A DNA stretch of 64,000 nt, from the NCBI GenBank assembly GCA_032718475.1, contig JAUCBJ010007369.1, positions 1 through 64,000 on the forward strand, read 5' to 3'. This stretch comes from Nemertoderma westbladi. Its lineage: Eukaryota; Xenacoelomorpha; Nemertodermatida; Nemertodermatidae. The notes under the pieces were generated by a model. It did not search any database, was not told where the DNA came from, and saw only the letters and a program-made list of their open reading frames with translations. The stretch's first letter is position 1; the number at the start of each line of letters is the position of its first letter. Of this stretch, positions 1 through 10,123 are shown in pieces. Both the position numbers and the translations under genes were made by a program.

Positions 1-538
1 ATTCCATCGGAAACATTTTATATGTTCTTCAGATGCATGCAACAATATGATATATAGTCAACATTCATGATCACAAGCGAAGTCATTATTCTGTTTCTTA
101 CCATAGCAATGGGCATATTTTATTATTTATGTATTTTCAGTAACGTATTTGGTATTTTATTGACAATAGAAGTTAATCATATTAAAGATTATTGAAAAAA
201 ATTGTTTGTAGTCTGCTACAGCTGTTTTGTTTAACAAAGTCTTGAATTTTAACCATAGCAACGGGAGTTTGAATCCTAGTTCTGGAGTGACTTGCTAAAA
301 TTTCTCCAAACTTGGTTTAATGTACATTGTAGTATTTTTTAGCATGAAACACTGTAGAAAATTACAACATTTTATTAGAATCACCTCAATACTTAAAAAC
401 GAAAGTTTTCCTTAGCAAGGGGGCTTTTAGTAACAACATCTCATTTTTCAAATTTATAACATTTTTCCATGATGCAGTAGTAAGAACAGTAATAACAGTA
501 GTAAGTTCTCCTTGGCAACATTAGTATAGCAACAGCGA

Positions 539-552
539 GTTACCTTAGCAAC
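539..552 (+). promoter_or_regulatory. RFX X-box-like motif (left arm)
   Basis: GTTACCTTAGCAAC fits the X-box consensus GTNRCC-N(0-3)-RGYAAC bound by RFX factors. It lies in the left arm of the inverted repeat, and the mirrored copy is at 839-852. Whether any factor binds is unknown. Confidence 0.4.
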
Positions 553-644
553 GGGTAGTTTCACAAGGTGACGAGTTTTCAAACAATTACTAAGTTTTCT
601 ACATCATCTGATCGACTGCCATTGAAAAAGGTGAAGATGTATAA

Positions 645-794
645 GAACCAATCGAAGCATTTATACAATATGCTGGTGATAATCTTGACCACAACATAAG
701 AACAATTGATGGTAAATATACTTTCCATGGGAAGGAAATTATTGGTGCAATTACACCTACGCCTGTTGGTTTTAGAAAAATCGCTCACAGATGA
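645..794 (+). pseudogene. Coding remnant in the hairpin loop (GDNLDHNIRTIDGK-type)
   Basis: One frame reads from after a TAA at 642 to a TGA at 792-794 and gives about 49 residues. It contains GDNLDHNIRTIDGKYTFHG, followed by EIIGAITPTP. As I remember it, a DN-DHN-RT-DGK-TFHG signature marks an uncharacterised protein family that recurs in many copies in cnidarian and mollusc genomes, probably linked to a mobile element; this is recollection, not a search. There is no usable start codon and the fragment is far too short to be a gene. It fills nearly all of the loop between the two inverted arms, which suggests capture or survival of the element's coding core. Confidence 0.5.
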
Positions 795-838
795 TGTAGA
801 AAACTTGAAAACTTCCCATGCACTTTGTGAAACTACCC

Positions 839-852
839 GTTGCTAAGGTAAC
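839..852 (-). promoter_or_regulatory. RFX X-box-like motif (right arm)
   Basis: GTTGCTAAGGTAAC is the reverse complement of the motif at 539-552, kept intact in the opposite arm of the inverted repeat although neighbouring bases differ. Confidence 0.4.
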
Positions 853-1239
853 TCGCTGTTGCCTTATAAAATTCAACGTTGTCAAGGAAAACTTACTACT
901 GTTATTACTGTTCCTTACTACTGCTTCACAGATCATGAAAAAATATTATCACTTTGAAAAACTCGATGTTGGTACTAAAAGCCCCCTGTTGCTAAGGAAA
1001 ACTTTCGTTGTTAAGTATATTGAGGTGATTCGAATATAATTTTGTAATTTTCTACAGCATCTCATGCCAAAAAAATACTGAAATGTACATTAAACCAAAT
1101 TTGAAGAAATTTTAACAAGTCACTCCAGAACTAGGATCAAAACTCCCGTTGCTATGGTTAAAATTCAAGACTTTGTTAAATAAAACAGCTGTAGCAGACT
1201 CCTCACAATTTCTTTCAATAATCTTTAATATGATTAATG

Positions 1240-2179
1240 ACATGATAACTCAATGGACTGAAGGACATGATTGATTGGCTGGCAAATTATTGTCTGAACA
1301 TAGCAACATGTGAGGTACTTGATCCTAAATTGTTAATCTTTATAAAATGATAGTAACCATATTTAAACTGAAAGAAACATTATGGGTGATATTATTTTCT
1401 TATTACCTAGGTTACAGGCCAACTGCTATTCCATTTCAATGCTGAATCTACAAAAAAAAACAATTATGCTTGAGGACAATATAATTCCAATGTTTCCTAA
1501 TTTTGTAAGATTGGGAACATGTAATACTCACGGATTAGTTTCCAAAATTTCAAAAATTTACTATACAAATAATTTCGACGATGTATTTCTCATAGTTGCC
1601 ATGGTAACCGGGTTTCAAGAAGTGCCCCATCGGATTCTCCAATAGTGATTTGGGTGGGGTGGGTCAAGGTTAGAATTCCGTAGGATTATGGGAAAGGGGT
1701 GATTTATATATATATATGACTTTATGTTGCCATGGTGAAATATTCTTTCTAACCAAGTTCCAACAACCCGATTTGGGCCGATTTTGCATATGTTGATAAG
1801 CATAAAATTTGGGCCTAGAGAATATTAAATTAAATTATGTTACAATTTGTCCGAAGTTGAGCCTTTTTTTCGCCTATTTTGATTGGACTATAAGCCTACC
1901 TTTTGAATTTTAGTGCGAAATGTAGTACGGTATTATATGAACTTGGCCTTGTATACCTTAATTGGCTCCTGTTTTCATCTCCGACTGGATATGTTAATGT
2001 AGGCCTCTGCCTCTACATGTATGCATAATAACTAAGATAAGAGTGAGACAAGATGCTCCAACAAGTGGACACTTACTTTGCTTATATCTAAACAGACTGA
2101 TTAAAATGCTAAAAGATGCAGTCAAACATGACGGTTTCTTGGGTTTCTTATGTATGAGAAATACTGACACACCTTTTGC
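1240..2179. other. No recognised gene
   Basis: An 87-codon ORF at 1382-1645 has no motif that I recognise. Apart from the X-box-like motifs I see nothing that supports a gene here. Confidence 0.5.
1595..1608. promoter_or_regulatory. Canonical X-box-like palindrome
   Basis: GTTGCCATGGTAAC is a near-perfect X-box (GTTGCC-AT-GGTAAC), outside the inverted repeat. A related GTTGCCATGGTGA lies at about 1727-1739. No adjacent gene was recognised, so a regulatory role is speculative. Confidence 0.35.
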
Positions 2180-2340
2180 ATTAAGAGAAGAGTTTTTGAT
2201 GCTTGTGTAGTTATCGCTCTTGTACATGGTTCTGAGTCGTGGATAACTAAAAATATTAAATGTATTGAAAATTTATATAATAGATATGCATGCCAATCCA
2301 CGAAGCTATGGAAAATCAACATAAATCAGGTACTGCTGCG
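2180..2340 (+). pseudogene. Non-LTR RT C-terminal remnant
   Basis: The frame starting at 2180 reads IKRRVFDACVVIALVHGSES, then WITKNIKCIENLYNRYACQS. This matches the region after the RT thumb of LINE proteins, where (K)RRVFDSCV-(A)LLYG-E-W-T is followed by a leucine-rich segment. Only about 53 codons survive, the ends are ragged and no catalytic motif remains. It is a relic, and the clade cannot be assigned. Confidence 0.55.
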
Positions 2341-2389
2341 CATACCGGGGCTGAAAGACGGTACTGCTGCGCATCCCGGGCTGAAAGAC
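2329..2389 (+). repeat. Two-copy 30/31-bp tandem repeat
   Basis: The unit GGTACTGCTGCGCAT followed by a CCGGG-GCTGAAAGAC segment occurs at 2329-2359 and again at 2360-2389, differing by one substitution and one base. It directly follows the RT remnant. Confidence 0.8.
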
Positions 2390-3545
2390 ACCAGCTGTCA
2401 CTTATCCTGCAATTGCTTTGTATATTTTCTAACGGTGGCGGTAGTCGTACTCTTTAAATAATTTCGCTCTAAGTAGGCATACCTGTCTGCATGTGTGATG
2501 TGCAGTTTTTACTGTCCCACAATGTATAATCTCAAAAAAACACATTCGGATAATTCACCATAGGAATATATTAGATTGACAAATATATTACCGTATGAAC
2601 TATGAACGTACTGAAATAGCAAATGCATATGGATACGGCTAAAAGTTATACCCTATTTTTCAAAAAATTTATTATATTTAACATTGCCTACAATATTATA
2701 AAAAAATTGGTGGTCTCTGGGTTGCCATAAAAATGTTAAAACATAAAATGCGCGTGCATGTTAGGCCCATAACCTACAGTAGTTGCCACGTACCATATAT
2801 AATAGTTGCGTTTCTGTACAGTGCTGTTCAACATTCTCTAATGAATTATCCTTGAAGCCATTTAAAGAAAATGCAAAATCTTGACAATTTATTTTCCACA
2901 CTCGCTCACATTGCATTGAAATTGAGGCCTAGAGTCGACCCATATTCATTAGTCTGGCTTCAATGCCTTTACTACAGCAATCAGTCATGAACATGACTTC
3001 CGGTTAGCAGCTTGCTTATTAATGTCCTTTATGGTTCCTTGAGTATCACACGGGATCATTGTATATGCTATGCATGCCTATGCCTATCAAGAATAAACTT
3101 GCAATTCGTCAACATCATGTAATATATACAAATGTTTACTTCAAGTTTACGTCAATCTAGCACTTCAAATAAGATATTAAACTTCTGTGACATCAGCATC
3201 ACACAGTCGCCGAAGGAAGAGAATGGGTGTAAATGATACTCCGACAACCAACTAACTACAGCAGACAACCGTTATGAACAATGAAACTGAATCATGCTAT
3301 CTTGACTATCGTTCAGGCTAGAACAAATTGCTTATAAATTGTTTATAATGGTTGTCGGTTGTGGTTGCCAGCTATCAATTGTCAGTTGTTGGCGTATGGT
3401 TTACCCGGTTGAGTTGAAAAGTGAGGATAATTGTGCTGGTGAATCCAAAGAAATTAATTTTAGGGCTATTGCTATTCGCTAACATAGTTCTGGAAATTTT
3501 AGAGCAATGCATAATGTATAATAATGTACTTTGGGCTACATATGC
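2390..3545. other. No recognised gene
   Basis: This is AT-rich sequence with short ORFs only. No domain, repeat or RNA gene could be supported. Confidence 0.5.
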
Positions 3546-3788
3546 GAGACAGGGGGGAAATTCGACGCAAAACCCGCCTTGGCGAATTAATACCCGGTCT
3601 CAATGTTAAATTCTCAATTTAAGGAAAGGAGCAGGTTACAGTGGCACGTTATTTTAACCAAATCAATAAACTAAATACAATAGAACAAGTATAGTTTTAT
3701 TTTTGAAAGTAATCAACTGTTATTTGGATGAATTTTTATTGCGTCCAGTTCCCCCACCCCACCCCACCCCCCCCCCCCCCCCATCTGA
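3546..3788 (+). repeat. Dispersed repeat, copy 1 of 2 (ends in poly-C)
   Basis: It aligns over about 240 bp with 62095-62341. Shared blocks include GAGACAGGGGGGAAA, AATGTTAAATTCTCAATTTA, ACAGTGGCACGTT and TTTTTATTGCGTCCAGT, followed in both copies by a long C run and an ATCTG/TATCTG end. The same 5' and 3' limits in two places mark a defined repeat unit, probably a non-autonomous element. No coding capacity and no TSD were seen. Confidence 0.75.
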
Positions 3789-3959
3789 CATATATTGTAC
3801 TGTGAACCCAAACTAACTATATTACTCAGATATTGGTTCAGGTTCACGATCCTATTGACATAAGTGACCACCATTATCATATTGTGTATGTGTTGGTGTG
3901 TATGGTGTAGGGGGTTTGGTAGAGGTATGAATGACTCTGGGATGAACAATTGGGACTAT

Positions 3960-4253
3960 GCATGATTTAGGTGAAGCCCTCTGGCTTAGCCTGCTTCCTC
4001 AATAATCTTGAGGGCCTTGAGGAGGTCTGCTGGGGAACCGCAGAGTGAAACATCATCTAGGTACCATACATGGACTAGAAGACATGGGATTTCACCCAAA
4101 ATCCGCTTGCCACAGGATGACCTGCCAGAGAGAAAGCAAGTAGGCACAAAGGGTCCCCCTGTTGGATGCCACTCCAGTTGAGAATCTTGCAGTCACCCAA
4201 CCACAGATCACCCTGGACACCATCGCAGGCTTCAATCCAAGCCGAGATTTATG
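3960..4253 (-). pseudogene. RT element A, downstream part (YLDD motif)
   Basis: On the minus strand this reads ISAWIEACDGVQGDLWLGDC, then NWSGIQQGDPLC, and after a short frame-shifted stretch VWYLDDVSLCGSPADLLKAL. QQGDP is RT motif B and YLDD is the catalytic motif C. The upstream part with motif A is at 6869-7292, and the two halves are separated by another LINE at 4254-6863. Frameshifts and stops show that it is dead. The clade is not assigned. The YLDD form differs from the FADD/YADD of the other RT copies in the window. Confidence 0.75.
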
Positions 4254-4613
4254 GCATTATTATTATTATTATTAAATTTTAATTCGCCATAGATAGCATA
4301 GATTATATGGTACATATATAGGGGCCCACAACACTTAGCACAATATTTAGAATGTATCTAATTATAATTACACAGTAACAACGTTTTTATATTATATATC
4401 TAATATATATAGTAAAGTAAATAATAAACTGACAATGACAAAAGCGAGAGCCTAAAATAAGTTGGATAAGTTCCGCATTTTCCGTATCCTAGACGTCAGG
4501 CAAAAATAATTTATTGCACAAACGACAGAATTATTGCACAGGTCTACGCGTTTAGCAAGGCTTTCAATCACTCTGGCTCTGACATGCACAAACGTTGGTA
4601 AGCCAAGTTGGCT

Positions 4614-5478
4614 TCAAGTTAGCGACATACTCGTGGAAGTATCCTCATCAGCCATCCTAGGGATGTTGAAAAGAAGCCGAATGGCTGTATTATAAGCTGT
4701 ATGTAAATTGGCATGGGCAATGCAAGAGTAATTGGTCCTTGACCATAGCGCGTTGCCATATATATTTGTACAATATGCATGGAACCGACATGCCTTAACA
4801 AAATTATTACAAGAACTGAATTTCCTAATAAAATAATTAATTCTAGCATAAAGACTACAAGTTTGTCTTTTTATATCATAGTCATCATCTGTGGAAGAAT
4901 GTAGCACGTGGCCTAAATATATAAATTTATCTTCATGTTCAATTGGAGTAGCATCTAAATATATACTACCAAAATGAGACTTTGCGCAACATTTTGGAGT
5001 ATAATACAAACACTTTGTCTTCTTAAGGTTGAGTTTAATTGAACAAAGGCCGGTATATTCTTTGCAAATATTTATAAGTTGTTGCAACCCATACACAGTG
5101 TTAGATAAGAGTGACAGATCGTCAGCATATCCTAAGTGATTAATGGGTTTACCATTAATTACACAGCCATAACCTGATCTATTTAAAGCTTTGCTTAGAT
5201 CATCTATGTATAAATAAATTGTATAAAAATTGGCTGAGAATACCGCCTTGTTTGGTACCATTAGTTACAGAAAATCTATCAAGAGTTATAACTACCCCAA
5301 CTAACAAAAAGTTGTTGGTTATGATACCTGAGTAAGCAATAATTCGTACAAAGATAAGGGGAACACCTCTTGAAATTAATTTAGAAAATAATTCTTTACT
5401 GGCGTCGATCATGCATGTAAACACAGGATTATTATTTTCAAAATAGTAATTTACCACCACTTTAAGGCATATACGCAA
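4614..5478 (-). pseudogene. Reverse transcriptase of LINE B (YADD)
   Basis: Two overlapping frames (5200-5478 and 4614-5261) together give RT motifs in order: VFTCMIDASKELF (motif A), NGTKQGGILSQFLYNLFIH (motif B) and INHLGYADDLSLL (motif C, with the catalytic Asp pair). C-terminal segments follow, such as KLNLKKTKCLYY and FIYLGHVLHSS. The frame change lies around 5200-5260. The protein is broken and 5' truncated, but the motif order and spacing are those of a LINE RT. Confidence 0.8.
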
Positions 5479-6317
5479 AACTCGGTCGCAGAGTTTGGTT
5501 TGAAACCGAACTGATTGTCGGCTGTTTCGAGGTACTGTATAATACTATTTATTTAATATTAATCGTTCAAAATAGTTTGGAAAAAATCACTGATATAGCA
5601 ATTCCCCTATAGTTTTCACGTGATGTGATATCTCCAGTTTTACCCTTATTAAAGAATTAATCTCGCTTCAATTAAAGAAGGTGGCAAATATACATGAATT
5701 GACATGGAATTAAATAAAGATGACAATACATTGCACAATAATTCTATACATCCGTATTTCAGATATTTGGATGAAATATTGTCTGCACGAATAGCTTTAC
5801 CAATAGAAAGTGAACTAGTAGAGTTAAAAATATCAATCTTTGAAAATTCGTGTGAATTTACTTAAGGAATCGATTTCTTGAGTCCAAAAATCCGTCGGGC
5901 GTGCACCCGAGTCTAACATTGCATCGGCTAAGTTGCCGTCCCTTATTTCCTGTTCATTCCTTTTAACCTGACGTAAAATTCGTTTGAACCGAGCTTTGGA
6001 TGCGTTGTATTGCTGAGGAGCTGTAGGAGTATCTCCAAAAGACGGAACGCAAGGTGCGCTTGGTCATGGATTGACTTTATGAGGTCATTCCAGCCCGGTA
6101 TTTGTTTGTCAACAATAGTTTGTTAACAATTTTACTGTAGGTACATTTTCTGTAGCCGCCATCTGCAGAGAATTACAAACAATTTTATATAAATCATCAA
6201 TTACACCGGTATGATGTTCATCACAACAGTTAGAATCATTACAGCACAATAGGTCATCTACGAGACCAATCACATTGTTAATTAATAAAAATCCATCAAT
6301 ACTACTATGATAATTAT

Positions 6318-6854
6318 TTACACATTGTGCAATATAGTATTCCTATTGTGTCTCATTTTGGTAGAGTCATTGCGAACATTATCAAATGAAGCTCCATTAC
6401 TATGAACTAAATCAATATCAATATGAAAACCAATGGGCTTGTGATCCAAAAGGGTAGCACGAAATTCAACAACAAAGTTGTTGGTTTCAGTAGCTAAGCC
6501 ATTGGTACACACCACATGGTCTAACCACGATGTGGAACCACGTGCTGCACTAACATATGTATATGTATCGGATGGTAGGCAGCTCACATCTGTCAGATAG
6601 AAATTATGATCATCAACCCAATTTCTCAGTTTAACATAGAAATCAGTATCAATTCCGGTGTTAAAGTCACCTGCGATACAGCACGGCACTTCAGAAGATT
6701 CAACAATACTTTTAAGTGTACCTAAGTAGTCGTCATATAAATCATCATATGCTGATTGATATGCCATATAAACGTTTAAAATGAAATATTTACGGCTGCC
6801 ATTTGAATTTGATTTCAAATACATGCCCATAATATGATTATCATTATGTATCAT
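6318..6854 (-). pseudogene. APE-type endonuclease fragment of LINE B
   Basis: About 178 codons remain open. CCIAGDFNTGIDTDF carries the GDFN motif (catalytic Asp and Asn), and GSTSWLDHVVCT and ATLLDHKPIGFHI carry the last two conserved blocks (SWLDH and an LDHKP in place of SDHxP). The N-terminal catalytic Glu block is absent. In the family this domain nicks target DNA for target-primed reverse transcription. It lies upstream of the RT on the same strand, in LINE order. Confidence 0.75.
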
Positions 6855-6868
6855 TATATATCATTATG

Positions 6869-7292
6869 TATATGCTCCCTTACTTCCACGAACATGTTGG
6901 AACGATCAATGTTGTTGAAGGCATTGCTAAAGTCTACCAGAAGGACCCACTTGCTGTCGGCAAGGTTCCTCTAAAGTGGAGGAGATGGTACATACAACTG
7001 CTTCACACCCATTCAGTGTAGCAACGCCGACCTGCAGGGGGCAGAGAAGAGTGGAGACAGCTGAGTTAACAGATGAAGAGCCACCTTAAAGTTTCAACAC
7101 CCCCGCAGTGAGGGCACGGTTGGTTTTGGACGGGGATGGGGCAGAAATGACCTCCTTCAGGTGGGTGGGTCGTAGCTGGAATGGTCCTGGGGAACGACTT
7201 GATGGCCTTGGAAATAGCTGTAGCTGGTATGAGGGCTGGACGCGGTACTGGACCACATAGTAGGGATGGCACTTGAAATTAACCAGTACCAA
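6869..7292 (-). pseudogene. RT element A, upstream part (motif A)
   Basis: The minus strand at about 6890-6975 reads LADSKWVLLVDFSNAFNNID, then RSNMFVEVREHI; LVDFSNAFN is RT motif A with a catalytic Asp. Further upstream (about 7086-7272), two overlapping frames give AISKAIKSFP and LRPTHLKEV, matching the 'AI-SFP-GS-G-LRP-HLK' segment that precedes motif A in this RT type. The frame breaks several times. The protein text stops at REHI, exactly where the inserted LINE begins, and resumes with ISAW at 4252. Confidence 0.7.
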
Positions 7293-7520
7293 TTGGCGGT
7301 GGCCTATATCAGTGTCTACAGGTATGTTTCCTATTTACTGTTTCAGTATTAGCTTTACTTTTAAAGCCAAAAATAATATTATCTTACTCAAAACATTTGT
7401 ATATTTTAGGGCAATTTCTATGAATTTATTTCCCATTTAGCGGTTTATTTTATTGTTACTTGTGATAATTGAACAGTGGCGTATTCAAGTTTCGGTCAAG
7501 GAGTAGGATGAACCGAAGCT

Positions 7521-7630
7521 AGGACAATTCAGACCCGGACAAATCCGACCCACTCAGAGATCGAATGAAAATTTCATGGGTCGGAATTGTCCGGGTCGGA
7601 ATTGTCCTAGGTCGGAATTGTCCTAGGTCC
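7521..7630. repeat. Short tandem and inverted repeat (GGTCGGAATTGTCC)n
   Basis: GGTCGGAATTGTCC occurs three times in tandem (7579-7592, 7594-7607, 7610-7623). A diverged inverted pair, AGGACAATTC...GACCCGGACAAATCCGACC, is at 7521-7550. The two halves can form a hairpin around a loop of about 25 nt. This could be the end of a small MITE; no TSD was found. Confidence 0.7.
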
Positions 7631-7918
7631 TCCCATCCCATGTGCCTTTGATGAAACGTGAAACAATTTGAGGCGGATTTCTTGATTACCAAATAAACAC
7701 AATTAGGATTATCTTCCATCGACGGTTTGACATCCTTGTAAAACAAAAAAAGGTACATGATAATGATACATTAAAATTCAAGAATTTTAGAAATTCAGAA
7801 GAAATTTAAGAGCAACAACAGTAAACAGTACCATTAAGAAGGTGTAGTTAGTTAGGTTCCTATTTTGTTCCAATAAATGGGATCTTTGTTCCAATGCTGA
7901 TATATCGAACATTGTTCC

Positions 7919-8220
7919 TACTACTACTACTAGGATCGGCATGCTGCATTGCAGCTGCATTTTTAAGAATGCTGTGCCGGCTTGTCAACAAAATTGCACC
8001 GCCACAACTCCCTATCACCCATGACATTTGCTAGATCATCCGCATCTTCAAGGCCAGTGTCCTTTAAGATGCGTCTCAAGAAAGTCATGGGCTGTCCACC
8101 ATGCTTATTCACTCCATGAGGCTGCCAAAGTACAAGATTATGCACTGGCTGGTCCTCACGGCGAAAGCAATGTCCTGCAAAGCGGAGGCGATTTTGTTCT
8201 AGTGTCAAGCTTGGGGGATG
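7919..8220 (-). mobile_element. (TAG)n-tail LINE, copy 1, strongly 5'-truncated
   Basis: A 302-bp minus-strand fragment of the same LINE as at 20959-24677. It holds only the last part of the RT protein (LEQNRLRFAGHCFRREDQPV, HNLVLWQPHG...GGQPMTFLRR, KDTGLEDADDLAN) and the 3' end. The 3' tail reads TACTACTACTACTAGG on the plus strand, i.e. (TAG)n on its own strand. A 7-bp TSD, TTGTTCC, flanks it (7912-7918 and 8221-8227). Clean TSDs and high similarity to the other copies suggest a fairly recent insertion. Confidence 0.85.
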
Positions 8221-8229
8221 TTGTTCCAA

Positions 8230-9212
8230 TGACCCCCCAACCCTTCTATTAATTGGATGCCACAATAAAACATAAAATTAATTAAGATAATTTTATTGTA
8301 GTTGAAACTTCTTAATTTCTAATGAATATCATGTAATAACATTACGATTACGAATTGAATATATACTAACTATTTCCTTAAGTATTATTGTAATCGTCCA
8401 TTAGATTACAGTGGGGGGGGGGGGGGGGGTGATACGTGTCCTTGTCAGCTTAGCTTGCCTCATAACGCAGGTGAACTCGTTATTCGTGACATGGGAAGTC
8501 AAAGCCCCCCAAGAACTTTCGTGGTAATTGAGTGACTCCTTGAGCCGCGGCACAACAGCACATAGGACCCGGGTTATTTATTAACATAAGGTATAGGTCA
8601 CCAGCCAAATAAATAAATTTATCTCGTATTATTCATACATTATGTTCTTACAAAATAGTTTCCTAATATTATTTTCATCTTAAAATGTAACATATTTCTT
8701 TAGTATTACATAAATTTGAAATTATATACATATATTTTTTTCATTTGAATTAAAATAGGTTGGTTATCGTAAATTAATGAATGTCACTTATGTTATGTTT
8801 GCTTTCCTATGGAAAGTAATAGATGAAAATAAATCGATGCCAGTTACAAAATCTTTGGCAATTCCTGAACATCTATAATTTATGTTGAATTTATTTATAA
8901 AAGCAGATGTGTTCATCTCTGTCACCAGAAAATGGGGAAATAGGGATGATAGTTTCATTGTTATATTGCCCGAAAACCTTTAATCTTTCTAAACCCGTAT
9001 TATTATACCATAAACACAACCTGATTCCTGCAGATCTAACTATGAGCTGCAGGAAATAATAGGATAAATAATCCGATAATGCAACGTGGCCATTTGAAAA
9101 CATTATTACTTAGATTTTGTTAGTTGAGAAAGTAAACTATCTGTTTTGTTGTTTTGTTGCGATTCTGTACTAATAGTCAAAATATCCAACAAATTTCAAC
9201 TGATTTTATGTT
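8230..9212. other. No recognised gene; G run near 8411
   Basis: This AT-rich stretch has a poly-G run of about 18 bases starting near 8411. No coding or repeat structure could be supported. Confidence 0.45.
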
Positions 9213-9217
9213 TAATA

Positions 9218-10118
9218 CTACTACTACTACTAGGATCGGCATGCTGCATTGCAGCTGCATTTTTAAGAATGCTGTGCCGGCTTACCGACAAAATTGCACC
9301 GCCACAACTCCCTATCACCCATGGCATTTGCTAGATCATCCGCATCTTCAAGGCCAGTGTCCTTTAAGATGCGTCTCAAGAAAGTCATGGGCTGTCCACC
9401 ATGCTTATTCACTCCATGAGGCTGCCAAAGTACAAGATTATGCACTGGCTGGTCCTCACGGCGAAAGCAATGTTCTGCAAAGCGGAGGCGATTTTGTTCT
9501 AGTGTCAAGCTTGGGGGAACCAATGAGACACCTCCAATGTTATATAGTGTGTGGTTGGAGATGTGTGCATTGTACTTGACACAATGAACCCGGCGTAGCA
9601 TTCTTGTGAGTGTGCCATCCAGAGATTTGGTGCCCTCAGCAGTTAGAGCCCAGCATGGACTCCCATAGAGGAGTACTGGAACTACTGCTGCTCTAAATAA
9701 TCGGACCTTAAGTTTCCGATTAATTCTCAGTGACTTCCAAATCCTGGAAAGGCTATTCAAGGCTGCCCATGCCTTTCCCTTACGTATTCGAAGGTCCTCA
9801 CCTGACTTCCGGATCCATGATCCCAGGTAACAGAAGTCATCCACATGCTCAAGAATACCATCTTTTGAGCTTATGCTCATCCGATCAGAGACTTGCTGAG
9901 GACTTTCAAAGTTAACTGTCAAAATTTTGGTCTTTCTGGAGTTAATAAAAAGACCAACACTAGAAGCAGCATGTTCTAATGAGTGAGGAGCCGTTGGGCT
10001 CCCTCTAGTGATTCTGAGAGTACTCCTAAGTCATCAGCAAAGTCTAGATCAGTTAGGTACTTGGCAGGATTCCCTCGACTTCTGGAGCCAGTAGGTGGAG
10101 TTATCATCACCCCAAGGG
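9218..10118 (-). mobile_element. (TAG)n-tail LINE, copy 2, 5'-truncated
   Basis: A minus-strand copy of about 0.9 kb carrying the C-terminal RT region. A frame at 9263-9922 stays open for 219 codons, with HVDDFCYLGSWIRKSG, RKGKAWAALNSL, LLYGSPCWAL and HNLVLWQPHGVNKHGG in order. Homology to copy 3 stops after TTATCATCAC near 10110. The 3' tail is TACTACTACTACTAGG at about 9217-9234. Possible flanking TAATA (9213-9217 and 10119-10123) is only 5 bp and AT-rich, so the TSD is uncertain. The upstream RT catalytic core is absent. Confidence 0.8.
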
Positions 10119-10123
10119 TAATA

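Larger units (their letters stand above)
172..1239. repeat. 1.07-kb inverted repeat (foldback-like element)
   Basis: The left arm (about 172-610) is the imperfect reverse complement of the right arm (about 788-1239). For example, the GTTAATCATATTAAAG block at 172 pairs with the CTTTAATATGATTAAT block near 1223-1238, and CTACATCATCTG at 599-610 pairs with CAGATGATGTAG at 788-799. The spacer (about 611-787) is not repeated and encodes a recognisable protein fragment. The arms carry many CCTTAGCAAC/GTTGCTAAGG words. No clear target-site duplication was found, so the element ends and class are inferred. It could be a non-autonomous foldback transposon that captured a coding fragment, or two inverted copies of one repeat. 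Confidence 0.8.
4254..6863 (-). mobile_element. LINE B, 5'-truncated, inserted into RT element A
   Basis: A minus-strand non-LTR retrotransposon of 2.6 kb. Its 3' end is at the left, with an (AAT)n tail at about 4255-4274. The 5-bp sequence TTATG flanks it (4249-4253 and 6864-6868) and is the likely TSD, although the local sequence is AT-rich and repetitive. It encodes the C-terminal half of an APE-type endonuclease (6318-6854) and an RT (4614-5478); the endonuclease N-terminus is missing, consistent with 5' truncation on insertion. It cuts the host RT between motifs A and B, so it is the younger of the two. Frameshifts show that it is inactive. Confidence 0.8.

Noticed and set aside
9730-9915. 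Antisense ORFs within the LINE copies (also 21461-21858, 22425-22904, 44284-44634)
   Set aside because: They are shadows of the minus-strand EN-RT coding sequence and recur in each copy only because the LINE does.
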